Shown: positions 1-12,138 of the stretch, in pieces | Layout: every line of letters starts with the position of its first letter | Numbering within the stretch: the first letter of the stretch is position 1 | Source of the DNA: Perkinsus marinus ATCC 50983 | Taxonomy: Eukaryota; Perkinsozoa; Perkinsida; Perkinsidae | Length of the DNA: 64,000 bases | Assembly: GCF_000006405.1 (NCBI RefSeq) | Contig: NW_003205208.1 | Location: 125,897-189,896 of the forward strand | Direction: 5' to 3' | The notes under the pieces: model-generated | Databases searched by the model: none | What the model was told of the DNA's origin: nothing | Seen by the model: only the letters and a program-made list of their open reading frames with translations | Made by a program: the position numbers and the translations under genes

Positions 1-1952
1 GGCAGTTGGAAGCAAGCGTAAACTTCTATCGGATGGCAACTCTGATCACTTCGTGAAGGTTCATCGAGATTTGGGTCGCTCGGGAAATATCCAAACTCCC
101 TTCAGAGACAACAACAGAACAACTGGAGGAGCTTATACTTGTAAAAATGCAGTTGCGTGGATTCGAACTCACGCCCTTTAGGTGCTCAAGTCGACTTCCG
201 ACTTTATATTCCGTCTAGACCTCGAGGAGCTTCCCTCCTCTCTAGACATGGCATTGCTAGTGGCCAGGCTCCCTTGTCTCTGCTCTCTCCGAGTCACTTA
301 CGGTCGCCGTAGAAAAATGGGTAGTAAGTTTGCTCCTCACGATGGCACCAAGTTGTCCATAGGGATGATCTACGACCGAGCCCAGTTCGGCATGAAGATG
401 GTTGATGTCTCTAACGTGGCTCGAGCCATGAGGTCATCAGAATTTCATCGTTTCTAAGACCGGTGTGTGTTTCGGCAGATTCACGCAGACCTTGCACAGT
501 CTCGCATTACCGCATAACCTCATTGACGATCAGCTCGCTAAGGTAGTCCCTTTTTTGAAAGAAAATTAAATTTTTTTCGAAGGTCCTTGCTGTGGGCCTG
601 CGATCTTGTCATGTTCTCACTGATTTGGATCTATCTCATAATAAAATCAGCGACAAAGTAACACTAGGGGTCTGTAGGGTGACGGAGTTTTCATGTATAT
701 AGGGCGCCCGAAAAATCGCTACATTATTGTCACCTGCAGAAGAGGTTAGATTGAGTAAACTCTTTCTTGAGGATAATGATATCCACGCGAATGGTGTGAT
801 GCATATCGGCCGTTACTTGGCTGAGAACGACAGTCTACAGGTGAGAACTTATTGTGTAACTTCGATCATCAACTGCTTTGTATAGTTGTCCTCTTGATAT
901 ACATATAATCTCCGCTTGCTGATAGTGAATCATGAGAATAAACTCGCCTCTCGAGTAGCATACTACTGTTCAGAAGCTCTCATTGAGACTTAACCGCAGC
1001 GAAGACAATGGTGCTTCACATTTGCTACACAGTTTGGTAGCCAACTCCACCCTACTCGAACTGGACCTATCCAGCAACGACATCACGAGTCGCACTATAC
1101 CGTACGGTCCTCTACCCTTATATCTGTCGTTCATTCTGGGTACAGTTACCTCACCTCTTGCCTCGCCGAGAATAACACTTTGGGTGTGATCGATCTCTCG
1201 GGCAACCCGTTGTACACGGACCCTGAGGAACCGACGATGGCAAAATCGGGTGAAATTGGGATGAAGGCTATCGGTGAACCAACTCCAATCCGAATAAATC
1301 AACACTTCTTTGTAGTGTCCGACTGTAAAGCTCGGCACGGCAATGTGGGGGGAATATATGCATATTGTCAACCACATGCGTTGTTGACAACATGAAAATT
1401 CTCACTGGTTTCCCTACACTCCCATTGGAAACTTATAAGATTAGTGAGTAAACTTCTGAGCTCAGCTGAGGAAAGCAAACATACATTCCTCCAGCACTGG
1501 TTATGATATTACCAAGTGGAGAAGCAAGCTTCGTATTATACACTCGAGGCGCCTTTTTTCAGACGGGTTCCTGCGGAATCGCCCGTTGAAAGATAAGGGG
1601 AAGATTATCAAGATGAAACCCGTATACATCAAAGCAGAAGTAGTGCGACTTTCATAGATCAACAACATCATCCTCGTCTGCTAGGGATTCGAGGACCTCC
1701 AAATTGAGGACCAAAGTTTGATAGGAGTCTTCCTCAAATGCCTCGTGGAGAGAAACTCCGGCCTTAAATGCTTACGCCTCCGCTCCTGCAAGTGAGTTAT
1801 ACCAGATCGTTTCACTTGCTCTGGTCATTCACAGGTTTCCGGTTGTATTGGAAGAGCGAATTACGAGGTTCGTTAGGAGACGAGATCTGATCACACGTGG
1901 CTTGAATGTGGACGCGTATGAAGCGGCGGAACTTGTGAAGTACCTCGCGTGA
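1..1952 (+). CDS. DRC5/TCTE1-like leucine-rich-repeat protein, 3' part (multi-exon)
   Basis: This is the C-terminal part of a flagellar-type LRR protein; the 5' end lies outside the window. Readable exons carry LRVTYG and FGMKMVDVSNVARAM (about 280-440), TLHSLALPHNLIDDQLAK (about 487-540), LTDLDLSHNKISDK (about 616-658), LFLEDNDIHANGVMHIG (about 760-810), LLELDLSSNDI (about 1048-1083), LGVIDLSGNPLYTDPEEP (about 1178-1233) and a last exon ending VKYLA-stop at 1950-1952. The repeats are the ribonuclease-inhibitor type (LxxLxLxxNxI). The LRVTYG...FGM block preceding the repeats is what I remember from DRC5/TCTE1, a subunit of the nexin-dynein regulatory complex of motile cilia. The exons are joined by short GT-AG introns (for example 141-181 and 841-972) and one of about 400 bases that holds a MITE. 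Family call is fairly sure; the DRC5 assignment rests on memory of the motif. Confidence 0.6.
158..175 (-). repeat. tRNA box-B-like sequence in a 41-base intron
   Basis: On the minus strand the short intron 141-181 reads GTGAGTTCGAATCCACG, the T-arm/box-B pattern of a tRNA. No matching A box or acceptor stem is present, so this is a tRNA-derived fragment, not a gene. It is antisense to the host transcript. Confidence 0.35.
1341..1499 (+). mobile_element. CAGTG-ended MITE (family B), full-length copy in a DRC5-like intron
   Basis: The element begins CAATGTGGGGGGAATATATG and ends CATACATTCCTCCAGCACTG, so its ends are imperfect inverted repeats of about 20 bases. Internally it has the family hallmarks: TCAACCACATG near the left end and GAGCTCAGCTGAGGAAAGC near the right end. 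No coding capacity. It lies in the intron between the DPEEP exon and the last exons of the LRR gene. Confidence 0.65.
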
Positions 1953-2072
1953 GGAGAAATAAAGATCTATCGCTGCTCATGGTAGATCCGACAAGTCTCA
2001 AGAAGAAGAGGAGGAAGAAGGGGAAGAGGAAGGAGTCGTTGACACTGGTGAGCTGAGGGCATCATTTATATC

Positions 2073-3002
2073 CTAGTTGTACAGACTCGTGTGTGGACTT
2101 CCTAAGTAGCAGATAATTCCGTCAATCCCCCGCCGACAGAATCGATCTAAGCTGGACACTTTTTCACACTCTCTAACGACCCATGTAGCGCCCACGAGAA
2201 TGTTGAAGTGAAAATCGATGGGAATTTGCGTTAAGGGATGTGAGGGAGGAAGTTCATACTTCGCGAAGTATAACGACAATAACATTAAAAGCATATCTAG
2301 AGGCTACATCTTCAGCCACTCAATATTCAACTCAAATCGTATATTAACCACTGGATGCGGTGATCTCATTCACGATTTTCTGCATGACGGCTGTTATGGT
2401 CTCCATCTTCATTGAGGGGAGATCGGGCTGGACTAGTCAATCATCTCTGAAGCGTTCTTCCTCGAAATGATCCTAAACATAAAGACTTTGAGCAACCAAA
2501 GAGGGGAACGAGTCTATGGGAGAGGCCGCCCATATCTTCCTGCTCCATGGTGTCATCAAATCCGCTTATCACGAAGATTGAGCTCTCGTGGTAGGGACGT
2601 GGTGATGAATTCAAAGCATCAAGGGGCGATAAAAACGAGGGACAATCAGAACCTCAAAGTTGACCCTTCGGCCGATTAAGATAGGGTCAATTGTTGATGG
2701 AGGAATTTTATCGTAGAGCGACTCCCCCTGCTCTCCACGAGCCTCCGCAGACTAATATTCAAACAACAAGCGCCGAACATAATAATGCACATCCAAACCA
2801 CCAGTGTCCATTTTGGTCTGAAACAAACTGTTTGATGGTCAATTCTTGCTCGCCTGGGAAGGTGTGATCGACCACGGAACGCTGTCAGGATAGTGCCCGG
2901 CGTTTGGGCTCGCGTACAGTTGAACATGTGCCTCCTGTCAGCCAAGGAAGCCTCAATGCTTTCAGTGTAGTCGCGTCTAGGTTGGGAAGAATTCTGGCCC
3001 AA
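2073..3002 (-). CDS. possible unrecognised minus-strand gene
   Basis: Several minus-strand open stretches read like protein. At 3002-2676 one contains a hydrophobic run WTLVVWMCIIMFGACCL that could be a membrane segment. At about 2620-2480 there is HESSIFVISGFDDTMEQEDM. At 2413-2346 an ATG opens MKMETITAVMQKIVNEITASSG. At 2294-2073 there is YELPPSHPLTQIPIDFHFN. GT...AG pairs are available between them, but I could not assemble one consistent phase chain and recognise no family. It may be one gene, two genes, or partly noise. A lysine-rich plus-strand stretch (MVDPTSLKKKRRKKGKRKE, from 1979) overlaps nothing else and is an alternative reading. Confidence 0.2.
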
Positions 3003-3649
3003 ATTGTTTACGCTTAGTGAGAAGACTTGGTATCATCCGCTAAGTCCTTATCTTCCTGTTACTTCACCGTCTTCTTCATACACTCTTGTCCTTTATCGAA
3101 TAAGTCCCAAAGTATGATGGCTCAGACCTGATCACTTGAAACTCGATGGAATCCATGACAACCTTGAGTGTAAACTATTCCACTTGTAGTCTTGTCCACG
3201 TAACATCCCTCGGATCTCACCCTAGTTGGGACTTACAGCTATATGTGCCCGAGACAATCATGATTGTCTGACACTCTTTGATCACAGTGTTATAAGGTTC
3301 CACAGTTTACGGTACCACACGTTTTTGGATCACATGAGTGTACTCATATGAGTCAATTCACCCGGGCCTGTTGTGAATATCAAGATTAATGAGATCAATG
3401 GTATGGTCCGCAGGCATAGCGGAGGTGTCGTTCGAGCTACACTCCACTTGCATAGACAGGTCTTGAGACAAGACACTTACGCATCCCTCCCACAGATAAC
3501 TATCGAGGATACACGAGGGATTTTCGCTTCACGGGTGGCGCCGCGCTGTAGTAACATCAAGGTGCGATCTGTCCAATCGTATCATACTCTGCCCATTGAT
3601 AGTGGCGGTAGTCTCTCACAGCACTTAACAACGCAACATGACCACCCTC

Positions 3650-4511
3650 CGCTCAAGGAAATGCGGCATAATCATTGGTGTTATCGATACATCCATCTTC
3701 CACTGGAGCACCTGCTGTGACATGTTCGTCACCTGAAAGGGTCGGCCGCCATGATGAACAAGTCTCCCAAACATCTTCAGAATTCACGTCGCTCACTATC
3801 TCATCGTAACTTGACATACCATCAGAGCGTGTGATGGCCTCGAGGACATCTCCACAGGAGGAGCCTCGTCGCCTCTTCGTGGGTAAAAACGCATCATCAA
3901 ACCTGTTATCACTCCGAGGCAGGCTCATATCCAACGCCAACGTACTGGCCGTCATCGTATCAACTATCTAACAAGACACTATCCCCACTATCACTAACAC
4001 TATGTCGACTTACTCCACCAGATGGGACCGTCAATGCGTCCGTGGGTAGAGTTCTCCTCGTCTTCATATGCTGTTGCACTTCATGAGACAACAACACACA
4101 GAGCAAATCCAGAGCCTAAAGACCTCATTTTCTCCCTATTATGGCAAGGCCCTACCTCTTCCGTGTAATCCTCTACCCCGTGGCTCTTCAAAGCGCGCAT
4201 CACAAGTTCTCGTCGCTTCGATTCCGCCGTCTTCAAAGTCTGTGAACAAGTAACCCTTCCGTCGAGAATATTCATGCACGCACCTTAGCGTTGTTGATGA
4301 TAGTCTTCAATGAGCCCGGCACAGAGACTAACAGGTTGCCCGCACCACCGTGATACCCGTGATAGTGATGGCCGGTACTTGCAGCCGCTGCCGCCGCTGC
4401 TGCCGCTGCAGTCACGTTTGCTGATGACATCTTCAAATGAATCTTCGACCCCACAAGGATGCCCCCCCCAGTTGAATCAAGGCACTGTGACGATGACACG
4501 CCAACAATCAT
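3650..4511 (-). CDS. hypothetical low-complexity protein with a poly-Ala tract
   Basis: A minus-strand gene appears to open at ATG 4511, only 55 bases downstream of the M1 aminopeptidase stop on the same strand. The first exon (4511 to about 4280) has an (Ala)10 tract followed by STGHHYHGYHGG. The next (about 4250-4100) has a charged stretch, TLKTAESKRRELVMRALKSH, that could form a helix. Further open stretches (about 4065-3960 and 3955-3653) are Ser/Asp/Glu-rich with a KRRRGSS basic patch, as in disordered nuclear proteins. The 3' end is unclear; an exon with VSSIVICGRD near 3560-3480 may belong to it. No family recognised. Confidence 0.35.
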
Positions 4512-4565
4512 TCAATAGACTTCTATTAGAATACGAAATAGATCAGCCGAGACAGCCTCGATGTC

Positions 4566-7456
4566 CTACAGGATGCCGCTTCGGACGTATTCCAGCAAAG
4601 CATAGGCGTACCCCAGCTCTTCGTCCAAGGCCTGAGCACACTCAGCATAATTTGTGGTCAGAGGGACTCTCTAGAGGAACTTACAGCGACTATCCCATCG
4701 GCGCCACTAGTGTGAAAAACTTGATGATAAACTTCGCTCCGCCGATTGTCAACACGCCTTTGTAATCTCTCTATCTTCAGTCGACCTCTCTCGATTGCGG
4801 CATCATACGAACTGGGAAGGGCCGGTCCAGCATCTCCTCCAAGTTTAACATTCCGCAGCCGGAATACCTCCAAGGCGATTTCCTGAGTAACGTCGTCCCC
4901 GGTGAACAATCAATTACGTGAGGCTCACCTCGCACTCAGCTTCAACAGCCGTATAGAACGCACCAGCTGCTGAGAGTTTACCACCATCAGAAGCGCCGGC
5001 TACTGTCCATAGAGCCTTCCAATACCACTCCTTTTCCACATCATGCGCGCCTGCAACACAGGCCTCTCGACGCCGCTTGATATCGAGCGCCAAGGAGGCC
5101 AGCAAAGCACACTGTTGGACTCGGCTGAGACAACCCACTGGTGGTAGCGTCTCGAATGATGGCGGCGGACAAAGCACAAAACTCTGAGAAATAACCCTTC
5201 GAGCAAGTCAACTCACTGACCCCACTACCTCAAGTTCGGGGTTTATGAGCAATGCCAACTCGCAGTCAGAAGCATCTGGGCGGTCTATGATGATCTCCAG
5301 CGGGTTACCAGGCACATGCTTCGAATCCAGCCAACAGTGAAGGTTGTCTTCATAAACCACGGATTTATGTTTCAGCCACCATATCTTCAATTTCAGGGGT
5401 ATCCGCCTTGGGCTGAATCTACCATCGAACTCAGTCTCGCTTCCTTTTTCCATCCCCGTAATCCACGGCGGTCGCTTGGAAATCACACAAGGCTCCTCTA
5501 GCTGCCACAGCTTCAAAGCGTAGCCGTTTCCTAGTTCTTCTACCGCCGATTGTACCACAGGCAAGCCCGGCTCTCGCAGCCACGTGTTCATCCAATCAGC
5601 AATCTCCCTAGCTGACCATCCGGAAGCATCTCCCATGGCACGCCACAGATCCTCTTCAGTGTAGGTGGACTGCCCATGGCTCTTCAAGAGTGACCCTGAA
5701 GACAGAAGTGTCGGCCACCTTACACTCGTCTTGAGTCGATACTTACGCAAACCTTTGATGAAGGCCTCTTCTCCAACGGCGCTTCGGAGCATCCGAAGCA
5801 CGCATGCCCCCTTACCATAGGCGATGGTATCAAAGACCACTTCGGTGTCATCAGTCCCACTAGTGCTCGCCTTTGGACACTCGATCGGATGAGATCCTGA
5901 CAAGATGCCTACTAGGGTCACCAGTGGATGCCTACGTACTTGCGGGTGAAGCGTCAGCCAACATCGCATCAAGTTGGACATCGGTGATGAAATGCTCCCA
6001 AATCCCTTTCCCGAGACACGAATTGAGCCTGATTTTTCAACTGCTATCTCTGAGCAGTGGTTTCTTACACATGCAGTTCCTTCGTGGAGATCCGAGCGTC
6101 TTCCGTCCAGGTCGGTAACAACTCGCACATGATGAATTCGAGCAGTCTGGCCATACCCTCCTTGAGCCAGAGTTGTTGAAAACTCCGCGGGGTGAGCATG
6201 TCACCAAACCACATATGGGAAACCTCGTGGCACATCAGCCGGGCGGTGCGCCGTCTACGACTAAGCAACTCCGACAGATGCTTCAATTTCGCAGCAAGAA
6301 GTGTTCCCTGACCATCCGGGTACTGCTTCTTCTCTTTTTCAATAGTACGAATCTCATTGGCAATCTTCGGCAACAAGCAATAGGTATCCTTCACCGAGAT
6401 GCTACCGAAAGTTTCAAGGCCGAGACCACGATGATGAGGTAGAGCCACGATACGCAACAGGTTAGGTGGGGAAGGATAAGGCGTTACTTCACCAAACCAG
6501 AGCATCATCTGCTCTAAGGCAAACGCGGCAGCATGTCCACTCACAGCTGGTGTGAGCTCAAGGCGATCTCGACTGTGACGCTGTCGTTTGTCGAGAAGTG
6601 TGTGGTTCGCGGTGTCAGAGAAACCGTCTTCTTCACAAAAATATGCTATTCGCACTCGATCACTCGCCACATACTCAGAGAAAGGGCCAATAAAGAGCCC
6701 TACAGAGTAGGTTGGCAGTCGAAGGTCTCCCGGGGTGTTAAACGCGACCGAACCTTCGAGTCGTCGGGCCGCACTTATAGAAGTGATCGAGTTATCACCA
6801 ACGTCCCTCTCAGCTACCCTCAGTGTGAAGGAAGCCTTGAAGCGTGGGTCGTCGACGCAGGGATAAACCCGACGTGCATGTCGGGGTTCCAAACTCGTAC
6901 CAATATAAAACTCCTTCGCGGAAGTTGGGAAGTCACTGTTGTCAGCAAGCGCTTCCAAGTCGCTCACGTCGAGGCTGCTGACGTGACCTTTAGCATGAGA
7001 GTCAGCCGTGAATAATCCGCGTGGGGCGACAGTTATGGTACTGCCATCGAGGCGGCTTTTCAGAGGACCACACCTTGCCAGTTTCCCTGTGTACTCGACG
7101 AACACCTCGTGGGCTTGGCGTTTTACAGGAACTTGAATAGCGAGGATTCCCTCAGAAAGCTCATACTGAGCTGCCCGATCGTCAACTTTCAAGGCCGAGA
7201 TTGTCATTCCAACAGCATGCAGGGAAATAATATCACACTGGACATCTACTGTGTGCAAGTGGATGCGGACTTCGCCGGAGAACACCCCTCTGTCCCGGTC
7301 AAAATTGCTGAGCGATATATCGTACGATATGGGTGCGAACCCCTCACCAGGCTTCTCAGCCCGAGCAAGAAGAGTGCCGCTTGGCATCGGGTCAGTACAC
7401 AGCGAAGAGCAAGTTGGTGCAGCGGGGGATGCGATGGACGGTAACTTGCGCGCCAT
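4566..7456 (-). CDS. M1-family zinc aminopeptidase, six exons
   Basis: This gene encodes a gluzincin (peptidase family M1) of about 895 residues, a normal length for cytosolic puromycin-sensitive-type aminopeptidases. It should remove N-terminal residues from peptides. Exons by eye: 7456-6069, 6028-5940, about 5911-5217, 5183-4929, 4882-4685 and 4631-4566; all phases join without a stop, which supports the model. Zinc site: CHEVSHMWFGDMLTP (HExxH), then WLKEGMARLLEF supplies the third ligand Glu. The catalytic Tyr lies in FDTIAYGKGACVL. The C-terminal exons (EKEWYWKALWTVAG) fit the ERAP1-type helical domain. Odd point: the exopeptidase loop normally written GAMEN reads GLGLETFG here, keeping Glu but replacing Asn. 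No signal peptide is seen. Family call is firm; substrate range is not predictable. Confidence 0.92.
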
Positions 7457-7679
7457 GAGCCTCTATGACATAAGATACTCGACAGTCAAATTTAAACTGA
7501 TAACATGTGATAAAAGGGACGTTTATAGAGACAACTCATTGTCTAGCCAAATATCACGAGCAAAGCTCCCTAGGACGTGACCCGCCGCGCTCCCTAAGAA
7601 TCATCGCTACAGAGCTCGTATTTAATATCTATTGACTCTCCCACTAGTAAGATACTTATTGACTGCGACATTGACCATA

Positions 7680-8165
7680 CTAGGTGTGGCATATCGGCCC
7701 CACCCAGATTTCTTGACCCTACCGGCCTCTCATAAGCCTCTAAAATGTGACCCTTACCCTCCCTCAGCATTACCCGGACATGATAAAAATCACCCTTCCG
7801 GCGGTGCATGGGATGGGGCGGCTATGCCCATTAATCCGATTATACCGATAGAGTTAATCGCCTTTCCACGGGCAACTGCGTAATTGATTTTACTAGGCAA
7901 TATCTTGGGGTGGCATACCGACCCCACCCAGACAACTTGACCCTACTGTTCTCCAAAAGCGTCTAATATGTGACCCCAACCCTCCCTCAACTCCCCTTCG
8001 GCGGTGGACGGGATGGAAAGAACAATTCCTCAAATGGGGCGGCTATGCCACATCTCGAGGTGGCATACCGACCCCACCCTATTGGTCTCCAAAAGTCTCT
8101 AAAATGTGACCTTAACCCTCCCTAAACATTACCCGCACATGATGGAGATCTCCCCTTCGACTACC
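7680..8165. repeat. tandem array A: about three diverged units of 110-230 bases
   Basis: Three related units begin near 7683, 7907 and 8053. Each starts with GGCATAYCGRCCCC (7688, 7912, 8062) and contains TTGACCCTAC or a remnant, CTCTAAAATGTGACC and TACCCTCCCT-like blocks. The first two end with the inverse core GGGGCGGCTATGCC (7815, 8036). Units are thus bounded by the same core in opposite orientations. The array lies between the start of the M1 gene and the end of the ARF gene and has no coding sense. Confidence 0.7.
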
Positions 8166-8413
8166 GCTTTTTTACCTCACACTGACCTTAGGCGTACCGC
8201 AGACAACCCAAGTTCTCCATTACGGTAAACAGGATGAGCTAAGGTGATGGGGCGTTCTGGGAATTACCAACTACGAAGCACAAGGCAGAGCAGTGTATAT
8301 GATGAAAAGAGTATATTACTGTATATGGGATGATTTAGAAATTGATGCAGTGCATGGTAATAGGAAGTGGTAATCAGCGCACATCTTTTCTGACCATGCT
8401 TACTAACATGCCT

Positions 8414-9145
<732 letters not shown>

Positions 9146-9261
9146 TGCCGCCTAACGATATCACAAACTCAAGGTGACTTACCAAAATGCGTCGAATCGT
9201 AACGATGCGAAATCAACCGCGCTCGCCCAGCGCAATTCAATTGAACACTGATCGTATCTAA

Positions 9262-9865
9262 ATGGTTGTAGAAGTTCCCGTTCAACTCCTCATGAATTCT
9301 GATCGTGGTGTATATCATGCGAGAATCTACTTGCTCAGATTGGTATCCCCACGATCTTATCGCATAGACTCGGATCTTTCCCAGTTCCATCATGCACTTG
9401 TTCAAAAGCGTTTTCGCTACCCTCATAGTAGAGCTTTTCACTCTACAACGTCTCGGGTCCACCCTAAGCGATGATGCTCCTTGGAGAGACGGCCTCAAAG
9501 TTTCCCACCAAGTACAACGGCCCAACACCCCCCTATTGGCACTTGCCCTTCTCAGGTCGACGGTTTAATCTGCCAGCTCGAATCCACTGATTACGTACTT
9601 GCGGTCAACCTTAATACGGCTGAGATTCTCGTTGAAATCCCAGACGAACGCCCTATAAAGTGGACTCCCTTGCAACGGTTGAAGGTGCAGTGTTTTCCTC
9701 CTCAGGACTGAGATCGCCTTTCCTGACGACTCTCCAACTGATGGTGATGAAGAACGCTGCATTGACGCGATTAATAACCTCGAGGGCGACATTGAAGACT
9801 CAGACACCATTCAAACGGTCGTTCAGACTACTTATGCTGGTCTTACCACCACAGACCTCCAATAG
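9262..9865 (+). CDS. unrecognised short protein, two to three exons
   Basis: An ATG at 9262 opens about 60-70 codons (VSPRSYRIDSDLSQFHHAL), interrupted by one in-frame stop near 9475. The same frame resumes after a CTTCTCAG acceptor with DGLICQLESTDYVLAVNLNT and AEILVEIPDERPIKWTPLQ. A 28-base intron (about 9678-9705, GTTGAAGG...CTCAG) then joins an acidic C-terminus, EIAFPDDSPTDGDEERCIDA, with stop at 9863-9865. I do not recognise the family. The first donor is not certain. The antisense frame over 9565-9810 is also open, but the plus-strand reading is better because it yields a continuous acidic tail. Confidence 0.4.
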
Positions 9866-10103
9866 ATTTACCATGTCATGTTTGCTATTGTTTGGGGCCT
9901 CCACTGGGGCTGTGTTAATTGTGCCTTCTGTCGTGCTCAAGAGCTAGCGTTGTGTCAACCGTCCGTTAATACTGATGGTCTACTGTGAAATTCAAAGTGT
10001 ATATCACAATCGACTATGTTGCGACAATTGCTATCATCACCCACTGTCAAACGAGATGAACCACGCTGTATTATATTGTGATGTCTCAGGGGATTGCTGA
10101 GTG

Positions 10104-11336
10104 ATGACAACCGCTCATAAGCGTCTTTTAAACCGCCGAGCCTGTCATGAGAAGCCAGTTACCTTCATAGACCTCCCCGACCTGGCACTACTGACGATAT
10201 TCGCGTTGAGTGGTCAGCCTCTGGTTTGCTCACTCATCTCCAAACGAGCTCTACAAGTATGTGATTCCTCCTCTAATAACTCGCTGTGGCGAGGGTGCCC
10301 TGGCGGTCGATTGGGGTATGCTCGACGACTCAGAGACAAACGTTCAAGTGTCGTAACAAAGCTCCGTAAAATGACTCGGAAAGACCTTCTGCCTAACTTA
10401 CCACGCCAATGTGAATACCTGCATCTTTTCAAGTGGACGTTGTATGTGCGAGAAGAGGCACCGTCAGTCGACTCGGGGCCTTTCAAACACACAGCGAAAG
10501 AGTGGACGTTTGGGCTGTCCGACCCCGGCCCGTTTGTGGTGTCGGCGTCTGGCACTGTATTTCGGCTCACCTTCTCGGCTCACCGGAAGCTCATCAGTTG
10601 GCCACTACTCCAGAACGCTACCTTTCGACTGAGTGCGCGGTCAGCGGCATTACTAGGTGTTGAAGCTGATATATTCTCGGGGAAAGTGAACGTTGTAGAA
10701 GAGCCTGTTGGTGGCTGTGATGAGGTTGTGTTGGTGTCTACTGGCCGCATTGCAATCGGCCTGTGGTCGGGCCCCGAAAGTGAGGTTGCGGTCATCTACC
10801 TCAATGTTACCTTCTATGATATAGTCAGGGCTTTTGGTCTTGCCAGTCATCGTCTCGGGGGAACCCCCGATGACTTGGACCCACTGGTCGGACTTAGAGG
10901 GCTCACAGTGATGGTAGCACTGAGAGACGGCGCTACAGTTGTGTTCAGCAATACTTTCTATCGTGTGGACGCTGAAGACACTTTCATACAGCAACCTGAA
11001 CCCTCGGCTGTTTTTCATGTGTTAAAACCGCATCAATCAGGACAGGCGTTCGAGTTCCCGATCGATGGTAGTCTTAGGCTGGCCTGGCGTACAAGGGCTT
11101 TTACGAGGTTCTGGCATGCTGTCACGGTTGACGTGGTGGTCTTCACTGAGGACCACGAAGTTCTATGGAGTGTGAGCGAAGTGGCTCCACTCAGAGCGAC
11201 GTCCTCACGGGTTGATCATTCTGCTACTATTGATTTTGACGTCACCGAAGACTGGAGGCAACACTACGTGTCTTTGGCTCAGTCGAAAGTGGCGGCCCTT
11301 GAGGCACATGCCCTGGAGTCGATCGATGAGAAGTGA
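10104..11336 (+). CDS. F-box protein, FBXO15-like, single exon
   Basis: One uninterrupted frame of about 410 codons. Residues about 19-75 match an F-box: VTFIDLPDLALLTIFALSG, then SLISKRALQVCDSSSNNSLW, the usual Leu-Pro start and the Ser/Asn-Leu-Trp end. F-boxes bind Skp1 and bring substrates to SCF ubiquitin ligases. The rest is beta-rich with aromatic positions and resembles, from memory, the C-terminal domain of FBXO15/FBXO36-type proteins (GLTVMVALRDGATVVFSN). No WD40 or LRR substrate domain is visible. The first ATG in frame is 10104. Lack of introns is unusual next to its intron-rich neighbours. Confidence 0.65.
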   Translation: MTTAHKRLLNRRACHEKPVTFIDLPDLALLTIFALSGQPLVCSLISKRALQVCDSSSNNSLWRGCPGGRLGYARRLRDKRSSVVTKLRKMTRKDLLPNLPRQCEYLHLFKWTLYVREEAPSVDSGPFKHTAKEWTFGLSDPGPFVVSASGTVFRLTFSAHRKLISWPLLQNATFRLSARSAALLGVEADIFSGKVNVVEEPVGGCDEVVLVSTGRIAIGLWSGPESEVAVIYLNVTFYDIVRAFGLASHRLGGTPDDLDPLVGLRGLTVMVALRDGATVVFSNTFYRVDAEDTFIQQPEPSAVFHVLKPHQSGQAFEFPIDGSLRLAWRTRAFTRFWHAVTVDVVVFTEDHEVLWSVSEVAPLRATSSRVDHSATIDFDVTEDWRQHYVSLAQSKVAALEAHALESIDEK

Positions 11337-12138
11337 ACTGCCCTTCAGGAAAATCTACCATCACTGTTCCCCTTTAGGTCGTGGCGTCTCGACTCGATCA
11401 CCCTGATGATTACCCTAGAGCATCTAGATGCCTTCTATGGAACTCACCGTGCTCGCAGAGGCACTGTGACTGAGTTGTGATCATGACAGCGTGGGAGGTT
11501 TTGTGTTCAACAGTGGGGGATTTTGGGCGAGGAAGTGTGATGGGATAAACTCGACATCGTCGTGACGGTCGTAGCAACTGAATTGGCGAGAGTCAATCGT
11601 GCGACTGTCGCGATCCCACAACGAGAAACGCATATTTGCCTAAGAAAAAAACGCTCCTTACGCATATTGGAACGTCTGAAGTGAAGAAGAAAGTTGTCTA
11701 AAACTAATCACAAATAATATCAATGAAGGAGCCGTCGAAGGGCACGAAACCGAATTCACAACAACGACGCTGGCCTGTACAGAATACAGCAGTGATTCTG
11801 ATTTCGCAGTATCTTTTCTGATGAGAGAACACGTTAGTTCTGCAGTAACCTGATAGTTCCCGAGCAAGGTCATTTGCTCAACATGAACGAAGGCCGGTCG
11901 ATACCTCGAAGGCAATCAAGTACTGCTTTTCGATCGTCGTGTTCACGAAGGTTTAATGTCCCAGTGTACTGAGTTGAAAGATTAGCTCACACCGCTTCAT
12001 CGGGTGCTTGATTCACCTCTGATCACCGTGATGTGGAAAAGTTACGGTATGGAATCAGCTCTAACTCACAGACTGCTGAACAACAGTCACGCATTAGCTC
12101 AGAGAACAGCGTAGTATAACAGCAGTGATCATGGTACA
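11337..12138. other. intergenic, no gene seen
   Basis: This is the space between two convergent genes (F-box on plus, disordered protein on minus). Open stretches on the minus strand at 11915-11658 have no recognisable content. No repeat of the families found elsewhere is present. Confidence 0.5.

Noticed and set aside
970-1377. Minus-strand frame of 135 codons
   Set aside because: Antisense to LRR exons with clear LxxLxLxxN repeats on the plus strand.
2676-3002. Myristoylated MGQNSS protein
   Set aside because: The first codon is TTG, not ATG, so no N-terminal Met-Gly exists in that frame.
9565-9810. Minus-strand frame of 81 codons opposite the gene at 9262
   Set aside because: The plus strand gives a better chain with an acidic tail and a splice junction; the minus frame looks like a shadow.
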